Source: Elysia chlorotica (taxonomy: Eukaryota > Mollusca > Gastropoda > Plakobranchidae). From it: a DNA stretch of 64,000 bases. Positions within the stretch are counted from its first letter, which is position 1. Every line of letters begins with the position of its first letter. The position numbers and the translations under genes were made by a program. The DNA lies in the NCBI GenBank assembly GCA_003991915.1, contig RQTK01000103.1:328992-392991 (forward strand), written 5' to 3'. Below the pieces are notes generated by a model. It was not told the DNA's origin, made no database searches, and saw nothing but the letters and a program-made list of their open reading frames with translations. Below, one piece after another: positions 1 to 12,432 of this stretch.

Positions 1-120
1 TATTTTAAATCCTAGTTAACTAGTGTATACGGTAAAAAAAAACAAAACAATAGTGAATTTCAACCTTAGTTAAATTGCAACATAAATGTCGGTGACTATA
101 ATCACCAATTTAGTTATTTT

Positions 121-490
<370 letters not shown>

Positions 491-706
491 NNNNNNNNNN
501 NNNNNNNNNNNNNNNNNNNNNNNNNNNNNNNNNNNNNNNNNNNNNNNNNNNNNNNNNNNNNNNNNNNNNNNNNNNNNNNNNNNNNNNNNNNNNNNNNNNN
601 NNNNNNNNNNNNNNNNNNNNNNNNNNNNNNNNNNNNNNNNNNNNNNNNNNNNNNNNNNNNNNNNNNNNNNNNNNNNNNNNNNNNNNNNNNNNNNNNNNNN
701 NNNNNN
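491..706. other. Assembly gap (216 N)
   Basis: Unbroken N. It is flanked by a TAG repeat on the left and a TTA repeat (707-758) on the right, so the gap most likely hides more trinucleotide repeat. Its true length is unknown. Confidence 0.99.

Positions 707-758
<52 letters not shown>
707..758. repeat. (TTA)n microsatellite right of the gap
   Basis: Pure ATT/TTA trinucleotide repeat up to about 758, after which unique sequence begins. Confidence 0.95.
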
Positions 759-2386
759 GCTAAAACATGCATCACGATCGTTAATAACGAAACAGACACA
801 CTGCGCAGTTCCTCCCGGCTGAGTCAGTGACAGATTGACATACAGTGTATTATAGTCTGGAGCGGTGCCAGGCAGGTTGATATGCTCGGGTGTAGAGTTA
901 CAGATCATTCTGATTATGGCTGACAATTAGTTATGTTTCGGATAAAACCCAAACAGTTGTTTTAAATGTAATGTTATTTTCGTAAGCTGACTCTTATCTC
1001 CAAAATGTTGGTCATTAACCCAATTTCGAAAATGACTCATACTGTATGTTTCAATTGTTTGCACCGAGATAGGTAAATATCTCTCAACATGAACTCTAGT
1101 GCACACCCTTATGTAATCATGTACAATATTATAGGCCTACACGTTCCGTTAAATGTATCTCATTTTTGTCATCCGATGATTATTCCCAAAATATTGACTA
1201 TTGGTGTAATATGTGGAATTATTATCATTGACCAGTTAAATAGAAACTCAGTAGCCTAGATATTGTAATGTCGAATTCCGTCCTTGACCGATGAAGTGTT
1301 CGGATAAGCGGTATTATGCTGAAATTATTCATTGTTTTTTACTTTAGGTAGTTATAAAAGATATAAATTAGCACAGGCTGGGACTAAGCGTACGTTGAGC
1401 CATTGACCTCTCATCGTTTGATCCAAAGTGCATGGTTGCCCCTACTGCCGCTATGTCTAGCTCTCTTCCATCAGTTGGCACTACGGTACATTACGTACGT
1501 CCTGTTAGCTTCTGGGCAAAAAAGATGCAGTGTAGTCATACGATCTACCTCTAGCTCTTCCTTCTCTCTTTATCTGGAAACCAAAAGTGTAGGAAAGCGA
1601 TATTGATCCTTTTGTGAACAGAAATAGACAGTCTGTGGTTGGAGCAATTATTTTGTTATGTTGTAATTATATAATAAATTATATGAGCCTTTCAATGGTA
1701 AAGTTAACGAAAATTTCATTTGAACCAGTGAGTGCATATAGGTAGGCCTACTACTAACAGGACCATTTTTACTGTCTTAGTCTAAAAAAAAATGAAAACA
1801 TCCACGGTATGGGCTCTAAAAAATGGCAATGAACAAATAAGAAGGTGGTCCAAATGAGGAGAGGCCTATGACACGATGACACACAAAATGTGGCATGTGC
1901 ACAGAAATTTTCTCGATTTCTAATACAGAATTTATTACATGTATATGTCTGCCTCAGCTTCTCTCAGTTATCTTTGTTTCTGTCTTTCTCTGAATGATTC
2001 TATAATACGTCTACTTTACACATTCTCACGCTTTTTTTGTCCCATAGACTATATTTTCAAACTAGCTTGATCCACTGATTTAATCTCTGCTTAATTGATT
2101 AATACATGTGTTAAAACCACTTCAAATCAGTAATAGTAGTGCAGTGTATTCTTCTTCATAGATAGTTCATATTCTTCTTCATTATGTTGTCATTTCGTCA
2201 AAAATTTTCTCATAAGTGTACTATCCTGCTTCACCAAACTCCGTCTAGTTCTCATAACTAACCACACCCAACATAATCCCTAGAACGCATTACAATTTTT
2301 ATGATCGATCAGAAACATAAATATACTTTTAAGATCGTGTGTAGCAGTGTGTAATGCCTACTTAGAAGACATTAATTTGTTCTTTT
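759..2386. other. Intergenic DNA with no recognised gene
   Basis: AT-rich unique sequence. Open frames are short (up to about 67 codons), lack splice-supported extension and resemble no family I know. GTAGGCCTAC-type palindromes occur near 1131 and 1742. No tRNA, promoter or transposon could be supported. Confidence 0.6.
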
Positions 2387-2387
2387 T

Positions 2388-2443
<56 letters not shown>
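2387..2443. repeat. (GTT)n microsatellite
   Basis: About 18 GTT/TTG units in a row, producing a poly-Leu frame on the plus strand that is not a gene. Confidence 0.95.
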
Positions 2444-2655
2444 ACTCATGAAAATATCAACAATCGGAGTACAAGTTGATCAAGGAGCCGAAACTCAGAC
2501 AACCAAACAAAAAGAGATAATTATGGTGTATCTAAGTAAGAAAAAGTTTATCGAATCATGGCGAACGTGTTTTGCATTCTTTGCCTACGGGCTAGATTAC
2601 GCATCAGCACAAAGATACTACCACAGACTCTAGATATTAGCGAGATGGTGTCCAA

Positions 2656-2700
2656 AGTGACGTCAAAGTGCGAAAGGGCAAGGCTGCGTGACGCGTGCTG
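2656..2700. promoter_or_regulatory. CRE-like site TGACGTCA with nearby CG-rich stretch
   Basis: A full palindromic CRE, TGACGTCA, lies at 2658-2665, followed within 30 nt by a second half-site in CGTGACGCG. The short stretch is richer in CpG than its surroundings, which would suit a promoter, but no coding exon was found next to it. A chance match is possible. Confidence 0.25.
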
Positions 2701-2765
2701 GGGGTGTCATTTTGGCATTACGGCAGTTGCAGGCATAACTGAGGGCGTTTTTAATATGGATTAAA

Positions 2766-3591
2766 GAAGGAACGTTGACTTCAACCGTTCGTTTTTTCTT
2801 ATAATCAAAATTGATTGTATTGTTTTTTTTTCAATCAACCTTTCCTTGTCAAATTTTATTTACACAAAACTCTAAATAGTTTATACCCGCATAAACAGCA
2901 AACTATGAATAAAAACTAAGCAATAAATAAAACAAAAAAGTAAATAAATAATGAGCGAAGTACATGTAGGCTACCGCTTAATAGCGATTTGGGAAAAACG
3001 TGGCATAGTATCTACTGTTTGTTGACTGTTTGTTTTTCTGGTAGCACTTTTTGCACACACACACACACACACAAACTCTTTTTGCAACTGTTTATGCAAA
3101 TAGCCATGTTTTACATTGGTGGTTTTTCTTTTATTTGTTTGTTTTTGGGGTGTTTTTGTTTTTGTTTTGTTTTTGTTTTTTGCTTTGTTTTTGTTGTTGT
3201 TACTGTTGTTGTTTTGAAGATGTTTAGGGGCGCTGCAGGATACATTGCAAAGCTTGAGGTGCCAAGGCCTTGTGGAATTTCGCTGCCTTAATTTTGCTGA
3301 CAGATGGTTGAACTATACATGTATACGCAAATTCGCCTTCATGCAGCGTCTCGCTATAGATCGTCTCTGATATTACCAGTGACCACATCGCGCATGTAAA
3401 TTTTCAAGGCTGTGGTCAGTGTTGAATCTTGATAGGCTATACACGCAGGCCTACTGCTTCAAATCAGCAAATCAATGATAATGACTTGTGTTAAAAAGGA
3501 ATAGGCCTACGCCTAATATTTCCTTTGTCGCCACCAAAAGCATGAAGTCAGCAGTTAAATATCCCCTTGCGATTGCGACATCACAGTACTG
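2766..3591. other. Intergenic, low-complexity T/G-rich
   Basis: Contains a (CA)n run at about 3055-3073 and T/G-rich poly-purine/pyrimidine stretches at 3120-3215. No gene, RNA or element was recognised. Confidence 0.6.
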
Positions 3592-3705
3592 TTCTTGTGA
3601 AACCTAGAGTGCAATGTAGGGATCCAACAGCCAGGGTTCAAACTCGGGACCTTTTGCGTCGGAAGCTGATGTTCTACCCCTGGATCACCCCCCCCCCCCC
3701 CCCCT
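3592..3705 (-). repeat. Probable tRNA-derived SINE fragment, ending in a poly-C tract
   Basis: Read on the minus strand this has a tRNA-like order. The plus strand shows GGTTCAAACTCGGGACC, then GATGTTCTACCCCTGGATCA, which mirrors the usual inverted tRNA anticodon/D-arm wording seen in SINE heads. A run of about 20 C follows at 3690-3706. It is too diverged to be a working tRNA gene. Confidence 0.4.
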
Positions 3706-3829
3706 TGGTGAGAATACATGCACACAGATGTATGGCTGGCTTGAAGAGTGTTCGTGTCTAACTTCGTATCAATTGAACAAGAATAATATAGTAGGATGTA
3801 TCAGAAGAATGCACGTTTCGGGGATATGG

Positions 3830-4260
3830 TATGATTTGAGGATTGTGTCCAGTTTGAGGACAAGGTTTCATCTGGGGAAAATGTGCTTTTTCGAGAGTAA
3901 TAATGTGGTTTGATGAGATTATGATTCTTTGGTGAGAATGTGTGGTTTGACAAGATTGTAGTTCTTTTAGGAGAATGTGTAATTTTAGGAGACTGTGCTT
4001 CTTTCAGGAGAAGGTGTGGTTTAGGGTGAGTGTCCAGTTTGAGGAAAATTTGCTTCTTTGAAGAGAAGGCTTGGTTTGAGGAGAAGGTGTGGTTTGGGGA
4101 GAGTGTCCAGTTTGAAGGAAATGTGCTTCTTTGAAGAGAAGGCGTGGCTTGATGAAAGGGCGTGGTTTGAGAAGATGTGGTTTGGAGAGAGTGTCCGGTT
4201 TGAAGAGTGTGTGATTTTTGTAATAGTTGTGGTTTGGGGAGTGTTCAGTTTAAAAAAAAT
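3830..4260. repeat. Degenerate G-rich tandem repeat
   Basis: Imperfect short units of about 20 bp built on GAGAAGGTGTGGTTTG and GAGTGTCCAGTTTGA recur through the interval. They create open frames on both strands (about 87 codons each) whose translations are themselves repetitive, so I treat them as repeat rather than gene. Strongly purine/G-skewed on the plus strand. Confidence 0.75.
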
Positions 4261-4796
4261 CCCACAATGTTTATTTGAGGACACCCTTTATTGCCATTTT
4301 AAAGTTGACATTTGTGTGTGTTGACTTAAATGTGTATGTATGTATCAATTATAACAATGTAAATAAAAAGATTAACCATTGGTTGGTTTAAAAAAATATG
4401 TTGTAAAAAAGGTCTGGGGTGATCACAATCGTGTTAATAAATTCAGCACGTTTCAACTGATTTTTTGTTTGTGGTCTTTGGTGCCGTTTTCACCAAGCTT
4501 ATTGTTTTTTATGTCGGTAAAAGCGTCAGGAACATACTTTTGTTTCCCCCCACCCCCCAACATTTTTTTTTTCATTTTAGGATAGGCGTACGGTTACACT
4601 TCAAGATTAGTGCAAGACCTTAGGCCTACGTGTTATTGTGAGATTCATTGCAAGTTACGTGAGAAATATCGAACTATTATTGTATCGATAGTTTATAAAC
4701 TAAAATTATTTCAAGACATTGTAGCCTATAGCTGCAAAACATCGACATAAAAGTTACATACTTGTATATATATTGAAAAATATTTCGATCGCCTAT

Positions 4797-5449
4797 GAGT
4801 GTCCGTTCATAGCACGAACGCGGCCAACGCAACCTTTTAGCTGTTCAGTCATTCAAATAGAGCGCAAAACGCGAACGCGAAAAACCGCGCAGGCCATACG
4901 GATTTCGAGACGGATCGTCACTTTCTTGTGAAAGTTAAATTTTTGGTCATTTTGTTATTTCTGAATCATGGAACAGACATCAAGGAGATGACAGCTCTCA
5001 TACTATCGTGATTCCATTATATATTTTTTTCAGAGCTAAAATGGCGTCATTATGAAGACTGCTGACATGAAAGTTAAAACGTATTTAATTAATGAATTGG
5101 TTCATAAAGTTATGTTATTTTCTTTTCAAGTTCCATACCATTGTTGAAACAGCAAATTAAATTGAAATTCATTTCGATCCCATAAATGTCAGTCCAACTT
5201 TCTCTTCCATGACTGCAAGTTCCCATTTTCGTAAATGATTCGAGGGTGGTGGTACTAGCTGATTGGCTAAAACAACTTGATAGCAAGAAAGTCGACACGG
5301 GGTTCTCAAGAATTCGTTCTATGCGGTCGACTGAGCGAACAAGTGTTTGTTCGCATTCGCGTTTGCACACTAATTGAAAGGTTCCTCTTTGAAATGACAA
5401 CCATTTCAGGACGAAAACCCGCGTTCGCGCTCTGTATAAACGGACAGTG
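4797..5449. mobile_element. Foldback/MITE-like element with terminal inverted repeats
   Basis: The left end (4797-4823) reads GTGTCCGTTCATAGCACGAA followed by CGCGG. The right end (5419-5449) on the opposite strand reads ACTGTCCGTTTATACAGAGC followed by GCGAACGCGG, a clear inverted repeat. The sub-terminal motif GCGAACGCG recurs inside (about 4868-4885, and inverted at about 5350-5365). No transposase is visible. A 128-codon minus-strand frame at 5110-5496 runs out through the right terminus and is not convincing. Superfamily and target duplication could not be settled. Confidence 0.6.
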
Positions 5450-5942
5450 ATCAAAGTATCAAGAGGAATTAAAATCGTGACACAATGTTTGAGCATTATA
5501 TATCACATACATAAAAACAAAACAACCAAAGACAAAAATATTACGATTAATGAAACACCAAGATCAATATAGGCCAAATAATGATGGGTTGAACTGAAGA
5601 TGCTTCACTTTATATAAATAATAAAGCAACGGCGATACACTCATAAGTTTTTACGCCCGTATATTCTGTGATGCAACACTAATTACCTTAGTGACTTTTC
5701 GTGTCCTGACCATTAGATGAGAATCATTATTGAGGCTGGAACACATTCATTGCATTTGTGTGTGTGTGTGTACGTGTGTACAATCGTCTACAACATGACT
5801 GCATGATTGTGCAGGGATACTGATGAAGCTCACATATTTTTTTTATTACATGTATATCCATCAGATCATATCGACACTAGAGATATAGAGTACTCTTTTA
5901 CAGTCGAAACTATATCGATATTCGATAGTTTATGATAACAAG
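5450..5942 (+). promoter_or_regulatory. Upstream region of the PGRMC gene
   Basis: No coding sequence. It contains a GT microsatellite (about 5756-5775) and AT-rich sequence before the start codon. The initiator ATG sits inside CAAGATGGCGGA, which matches the AAGATGGCGG YY1-type element often found at animal housekeeping start sites. No TATA box at a fixed distance was identified, so the transcription start is unknown. Confidence 0.35.
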
Positions 5943-8387
5943 ATGGCGGATAGTGCTCCTGGCGACGGTCAAGGCGAAGGCAGTTTAGTTGTAAGAATAT
6001 GTTACGAACTTTTCGGTAGCCCTTTAAACCTTGCACTTCTGGCGATTTGCGGGTTTTTGATCTACAAAATTATTGCCAGCAGACGCCCAACTGGACCGAC
6101 AATCGCCAAAGAACCTGAGCTACCGCCACTGAAAAAGCAAGATTTCACACTCGAACAGTTGAGAGAGTATGACGGCAAAGGATCAGATGGCCGCGTGCTG
6201 ATTGCAGTCAACGGCAAAGTGTTTGATGTGACCCGTGGAAAGCGCTTTTATGGACCAGGTATTTTGACGTAAATCAAGCTTAGATAGGCTGTACAAAAAT
6301 GTCATTTTCTGGTTGGTTAAACTTCAACAATAAATTGTGTAGAGCTTCCGGTACCCCCTTTCTCTTTCCAACCTACCTCTTTTTATTTCTCTCTCAACAC
6401 CCCAAGAATGTTTGTTCTCTCTCATCCTCCACTATCCTTCCTCCCCTCATTGTCCTCAGGTTAATAGGAGCAAAGGCCAGATAGTACACATGGCCTAGAT
6501 ATAGTGTAGACACAAGCACCTAATCCAGATCTAGATTCCAAGTCCCAACTCAACTCAGAACACACATAGAGTTCAGACTGGATGATCATTCCTTTGCGGC
6601 TGTCCACTCAAACCCCTTCTCTCTTTATCTTCTCTCTGAACAGGGGCAGGTTGTGGAGTGTTGGTCTCCCAAATGAGAGGTCCATGTTACAAAACCTATG
6701 ATTTATTTTATGGTATATCGGCCTACACATTTTAAAAATTGAGTTGAGAAGTTTTCATTGCGCTGATTGGCTATGTTATTGTCTTAACGGCTGTAAGATA
6801 GGGTTTTTATAAATTAGCGATAAAGACCAACTTAGTAAGTGAAGGTACCGGTTGCATCAAACTTAGCGCGCTGAGAGCTTCTTAAGATAAAACTTACTAA
6901 GCTAATGGAGAGTTTTATACAGGCCCTGATAATAAAAATGTTTCACCTACAGGTGGCCCTTATGGACTGTTTGCTGGTCATGATGCCTCCAGAGCCTTAG
7001 CCACATTCTCTCTTGGAGAGGACGCCTTGAAGAGTGAATACGATGACCTCAGTGATCTCAACAGTCTCCAGATGGAGTCAGTCAGAGAATGGGAGATGCA
7101 GTTTCAAGGTGAGCAAAGTCTGGTTAATTTTCAAATAGATTTAAAATTAGTGTTCTCTTTGGACTTCGTAAAGTATGTTCCCACTCTGATACATCTACAA
7201 GTACAAGACAAAGGAAAATATGGATACAGTCAATTTAAGTCCGAACAATTCGAAGGATCAGTTTCAATATTTGCAGCTTGCTACCTAACAAACATTTGTA
7301 TGACCCATAAATTAGATAAATTAGGGACCATTCAAATACATTATTACACCTTGGAAGTGGGGGGGGGGGGGGGGTTGTCACCATGTGTACCATTACACTT
7401 TTTGTTCCCTGTGAGGTAAAATAGTTGGGTAGCTGTAAGAGAAAAAAAAAACATCTTTGTCATTTATTATTACATTTTCATTTATATTTACAGAATATTT
7501 TATTCAGTGTTTAATTTTTGGCTATCTTTTAGAATTAAACCTGGCAAACCAGTCCAACTTTAACTTTCAGTTTCAATTTCACCCAGTGTTTGTTTACGTT
7601 GGTACATTGTTTCCAATAAAACCTATGTCTATTTTAAGATAAAACATGCTGTATTACTTAATATATTCTATATTATAGGTTTACTAGTGAGGTTAAAAAA
7701 TAGTACTGGGTATGTAAAAATGTAATATTACGGATTGGGAGGGGGGGGGGGGGGGTCAAGTCCCCAAAATGGTGTAATAATTATTTGAACAGCCGCTCCA
7801 CTTTTTGGTTCTAATTGCCATATAGCTGTAAAATGATCTACAGAGCTTTGAGTGACAGTTAGTATGTTTGTATGAGATCTACTTTACAGAAAAAATTCTG
7901 CAACTAATATATTATAAAAAATAGTGATTAACCTACAAAGTTCCAAGTAAAAATGTGTAATATATAGTTTTGGGGGTTGAGCTTGTCATGTCCATACCAT
8001 TAGATTATGTGCTACACTGTGAGTTCTAAGATTTATAAAACATTTTCGCACACTCACTTGCAAATTACTTCAAAATGCCAATGTGGATTTGATATGAGAC
8101 TTAAGTAAAACTTTGTAGGAGAACCAGGGGGTGTAATCAAAATATCCTTCCTATAACAAAAATATTAAAAACTTTTAATATTCCATATCTATGTAAATAT
8201 ATAAAGATCAGTATTCTGAAATTTAAAAAAAAAGCACTGAGAACCATGTGAATTTGCTTCTTTTATTTTTTGACCATCAGAAAAGTATGTGTATGTGGGC
8301 AAGCTTTTGAAGCCAGGAGAGCAGCCCACTGAGTACAGTGACACGGAAGATGAAGAGAAGACCGACACAGAGAAAAAGGCAGAGTAA
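5943..8387 (+). CDS. PGRMC1: Membrane-associated progesterone receptor component (PGRMC1/2-like)
   Basis: Three coding exons, 5943-6258, 6953-7108 and 8281-8387, join in frame with GT/AG borders to give 192 residues, the usual family length. Visible parts: short lumenal N-terminus, membrane helix around 26-44, and a cytochrome-b5-like domain about 66-168 ([41 protein letters not shown]). Tyr103 in the FYGP motif corresponds to the haem-ligating tyrosine of human PGRMC1. An acidic tail with YSDTEDEE (Tyr176, Ser177) corresponds to the phosphorylated tail of the vertebrate proteins. The family acts at the ER membrane in haem handling, cytochrome P450 support and sterol metabolism. Vertebrates have two paralogues, so the choice of symbol is nominal. 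It appears complete and intact. Confidence 0.96.
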
Positions 8388-9060
8388 AGTTTCACCATAT
8401 TGATGACACTCCTGCTTTTCCATCACATCTGTATTATTTTCTTTTGATACTATGAAAACAAATTTGCCTGATTGCATTGAATTGCATAATGAGTATTGGA
8501 GATGATGTTGCTAAGCTATAAATGTTTGTAGTCCAAGATCAGGCCATAAAATATTGGCCATGTGTCTCCTTCCTCTTCCAAAAAGAGACTAAAGTGTATA
8601 ATATCTCTTTCTCCTCCAGAGTCAAGGTAAAAATGAACTTTAAATAAATGCTTATAGTATATATGTTCTGGAAACAATTTTTATACATGCCTACCAGTTA
8701 AAGATATTTCCCTTTTTTTTTGTGTATGTAATGATATGTTCTGTTTTGTGTATGTGTTTTTTCATGAGGTTTGTGTTTGGGTAAACATCAACAGTTGAAC
8801 ACAAAATTAGATTCATGTTTTCTGCTTGTTTATGCCACAATGGTGCTTGCCTCAGAATCAACAAGAAAAACTAGCGGAAGGGTGGGGCTTTTCTTTCCCT
8901 TATTTTATTTCGGTTGTGTTTTCAAGTACTGCCATGTTCATGTTCTTTTCATGCTTAGCATTCCAATGTTGTTGTGTTTGGTGAATTTCGCAGGACGGAC
9001 TGAGTTTTGTTTCTCTAAGTTTTAATTACTGGCTTCAAGTTCAACTCAAACTTGTGTCTA
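8388..9060 (+). other. Likely 3' UTR of the PGRMC gene
   Basis: Non-coding sequence after the stop. AATAAA at 8643-8648, 256 nt past the stop, is the nearest candidate polyadenylation signal. Further AATAAA-like sites lie farther on, so UTR length is uncertain. Confidence 0.4.
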
Positions 9061-9255
9061 TATGTGTGTTGGACTGGGGATCGACTGCCAACCTTCTGAT
9101 TAGAAGCCGCGCCATACCCGTAGATCAGCGCGCAATATCCGCCAGGTAGAACTAGCGCTAGCCCCTACCAGGTTAGAGCCCTATCTGACACCTGGCACCA
9201 TACCTCAGTGTCTGCATCGTACGTCACCTTAAACCCGGGAAGGGGGCATTTTGGT
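9061..9255 (-). repeat. Probable SINE (tRNA-derived), minus strand
   Basis: CG-rich relative to its flanks. Read on the minus strand it carries a tRNA-like head ending in GGTTGGCAGTCGATCCCC, a B-box-like block, and a separate conserved-looking body (GGTTAGAGCCCTATCTGACA on the plus strand). It borders a short CA repeat and a TTTA microsatellite. It belongs to a different family from the SINE repeated elsewhere in this window. Confidence 0.45.
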
Positions 9256-9299
9256 GTTTCAGTGATACACACACAGACACAGGCACACACATTCATATA

Positions 9300-9370
9300 A
9301 TATACTTATTGATTTATTTATTCTATTTATTTATTTATATATTTATTAATTAATTAATTTATTTATTTGT

Positions 9371-9405
<35 letters not shown>

Positions 9406-9408
9406 TTA
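9300..9408. repeat. (TTTA)n microsatellite
   Basis: Imperfect then perfect TTTA/TTAA units, densest at about 9358-9407. Likely grew from the tail of a neighbouring retroelement. Confidence 0.9.
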
Positions 9409-9781
9409 CGAGACCGGCCTAGTCCCCCAGCTCTGCTATACCGTAGCCTATTTCCTCGCCCAATGATTACTGTCTTCACTCGTGAACGTCGCAACCCAGT
9501 CGGTTCCTGCCACAGAATATGGGGTTCGCAGAAGCATGAACAGCAATTCGGAAGTGTACAAAGAGCATCCATTTGCACTCCAAAATATTGTGCACAGGCT
9601 GCGAAATATGGCGGCGAGTTTCCAGAAATCTTAGGAATTGAAATTTATCGCTTACTGCAGAAGAGACTTAAAGTCAAAAACAGAAAAAAATGCATCTTGA
9701 TCCTTTTCCTTTCGCGTATAAGTGAAGGCACAAACACACACGTATGCCCTGTTTTATTATTGTTATTATTATTATTATTAT
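9409..9781. repeat. Possible retroelement fragment ending in an ATT repeat
   Basis: A CG-richer block bounded by the TTTA repeat and an (ATT)n run at about 9758-9781. The simple-repeat 3' end and abrupt composition change suggest a short interspersed element. The 138-codon frame through it starts in the TTTA repeat and shows no recognisable domain. Element identity is unknown. Confidence 0.3.
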
Positions 9782-12432
9782 AAAGTTGTCTATCCTATTC
9801 TAATTTTGATCTTACTCTTATAGATGTAATTTTTAAAATTGGTAGTCTAGAGTCAATCCACAGGCTACTCTCTTTAGGTTTACTAGTAGTTTTCTTTAAT
9901 AAGGTTACATATCATTCAAACCCTGGAAATAATTTGCACTATTCTCTTCTTGCTAGACTGGACTGTATATATAGCCAAGAACAACAATTGGACTGTTGTA
10001 TGTTCATATGTTATGAAATCAAGCCCAGTTTTGTTTTGAAATGTTTTTATACATATATTTGGGTTATTTGTGTGTTTATTGTTGTTGGTTGTTTTTTTTT
10101 AGGAGGGGAGGGGGTGGGGGGTTGATTAACATGTTTTGGTCTAACTTGGAGTCATGTTTTGTTGTTTTTTTATGAAAATATTATACAGTATTTATCTTAT
10201 GTAGTTTTCTTTAATTCTCATTTGAATTGTGCAATGCCTACTAAATTTTGTAATTTTTTAATGGTTGCTTTGTAAATAGCAGGTAAGTAAAGTATTCCCT
10301 CTCCTAGAATAGTGTTAAATTATATTTAGGCATATCGAAAGCTATCTGCAAATTTAAATTATTCAAACTCCCAGTGCTGTGTCTGTTCCATTGTTACCAT
10401 CGCCAAACATTTGTGTTTTGTCTGAATCTTCCGAGTCGTAATAAATTATTCACTTCAATTCCTTGTGGAGTGTGATTGAATTAAATGCTCATACTAATTC
10501 TGATACGGAAGGGCCATTGTTATGATTGTTAATGATTACTAAATGGACTATTACAATAATTAAAGTTACAGAGTTAAAAGTCATTACGTGTATGTTTGCT
10601 TTCTTGTGAAGAAATGTATGGTGTACCGTGTTGTTGATAAAAATGAAATGCACACTTTGGCTTGACTTGTCAGTTACCTGTGATGAGCAAGATATGGACT
10701 TACAGTCACCTCTGTTGGTATCTAGAAAAATGAGAATTTGGATGTTGAAATATAATATTATGTGTTACACACAAGACCAAAGTAAAAAAAAAATCCAACA
10801 AATTAACAATTGCAAACCTAGATAAACGATCATACTTTAAAAATTAAAGACAGAAAAAAATCCATATAACAGGGATGAAGTTTCAACTTGTGCCATATCA
10901 GTTACCTGGCCAAGATTAAGCTTGCTTAACCACTAAACTACAGTAGAATCAGCTTGAGATTAACACTAACAGTATATTAAGGTTTCATCATTTATGTTAA
11001 CTATTTACAAAGCACCAATTCACTTCTCTTTTTTTTTTTTACTTTACAGTCACTGTTTTTATAAACCTGGGATAAAAATTAAAACAAACCACCAAAAGAT
11101 GTTTATCTTCAGCAGATTCCACTGAACATATTGCTCGAAAACTCAACACGTAAACCTATAGAGTCATGAAAGAGAACACAAATAAGGGATGCAGAAATGG
11201 CAAATGTAAGAAATGCTAAAAAAATACAGCATCTGTTGACAACAGAAACTCATGTATTGCAACTTTGCAGGACAAAAAAAACGTTTTAGTTACATCGTGA
11301 AAGAAGTAGAGGTCCAGTATTTGTACATCATTGTTCACAAAATTGTTTACAGCATTAAACTTTTCCAAAAGCGCGTTTCTTGAAAAAGCATAGTGTATCA
11401 ATCACCTGAAGGCTGTAGAAAAATAATGTACACTCTACCAAATACCTGAAAAATGTATCAGTGATTTGGAAAGTATATAGCGACCATCTTTAAAAAAAGA
11501 GTTAATACATGTACTTGCATCCAAAACACTTGAATCGCTTAACTAGCATTAGGATCTACTTCAAGAGATATTGTCGTGAGGTGTACCATATTAACTTATC
11601 ATACGGCAGGTTCAATTTATGGAATCTTCTTTGAATTTGATTCTCTAAAAAAAATCAAAGGATCCGTTTTTACTACACACAGCAGGTGTAAAAATATATC
11701 TAGTGTACTTTATTACTGCATACTACTGTGTCACACTTGTAAACTAGCTAATATAAGATTGTTGTGCTTATATAGTTATATTCATGATAATTTCAGACTA
11801 CAATCTGTTTGTCACACACACACTCAATATAAAAAGAGGACATGTTATAGTAGTATTATTAAATATTCTGAATTTTTTCAGCAATTGTATTTGTTTTAAC
11901 TCGTTGTCACACACAGTTGAGCACATAGGCGTTATGTTTACAAAGTCGTAGGTAATAAAGGTATCAATTTGGAACACTTGAACTAGCTTTACTATTCGTT
12001 CATGTACAATGGTGGCCTTATGATTGTGCTTGCAAGAACATTTGTATTCCCTTTTTTTTTTTTTTTTTGCATTTGCAATATCCTGTGCATGAGATCACAT
12101 CACATTTATTTATGATCATTCTGTTCCCTTTAGGAGATTGCAATACCAACTTTCATTTTGTAATCCCTTTTCAACTTCATTTATTCTTGCAATTAATATA
12201 ATTTTTGGGTGGGGGAAAATCCAATAATTTTCTGGTATTTTTGTACATAGTTAGATAGAAAGAAAAAAATAATTAAACATGGTACGTGTATCAGAGCAGT
12301 GTACTGTCGTAAAAAAAATCAATGAAAAAATCTGTGCATTTAAAGTATTTTGTTTCTAAGAAAGGCAATGATTAACATTACCATGTTGCATAATGCATCA
12401 GTGCATGGATTTTTTGTAAGGCCGTTGGTAGA
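9782..12432. other. Intergenic AT-rich DNA, nothing recognised
   Basis: No gene model could be supported. Open frames are at most about 107 codons and lack splice continuity or motif content. A GT/G-rich tract occurs at 10075-10125 and a poly-T at about 12052-12069. Part may be extended 3' UTR of the PGRMC gene. Confidence 0.55.

Noticed and set aside
5110..5496. 128-codon minus-strand ORF
   Set aside because: It covers the right inverted terminus of the foldback element and runs beyond it. No domain, no splice support.
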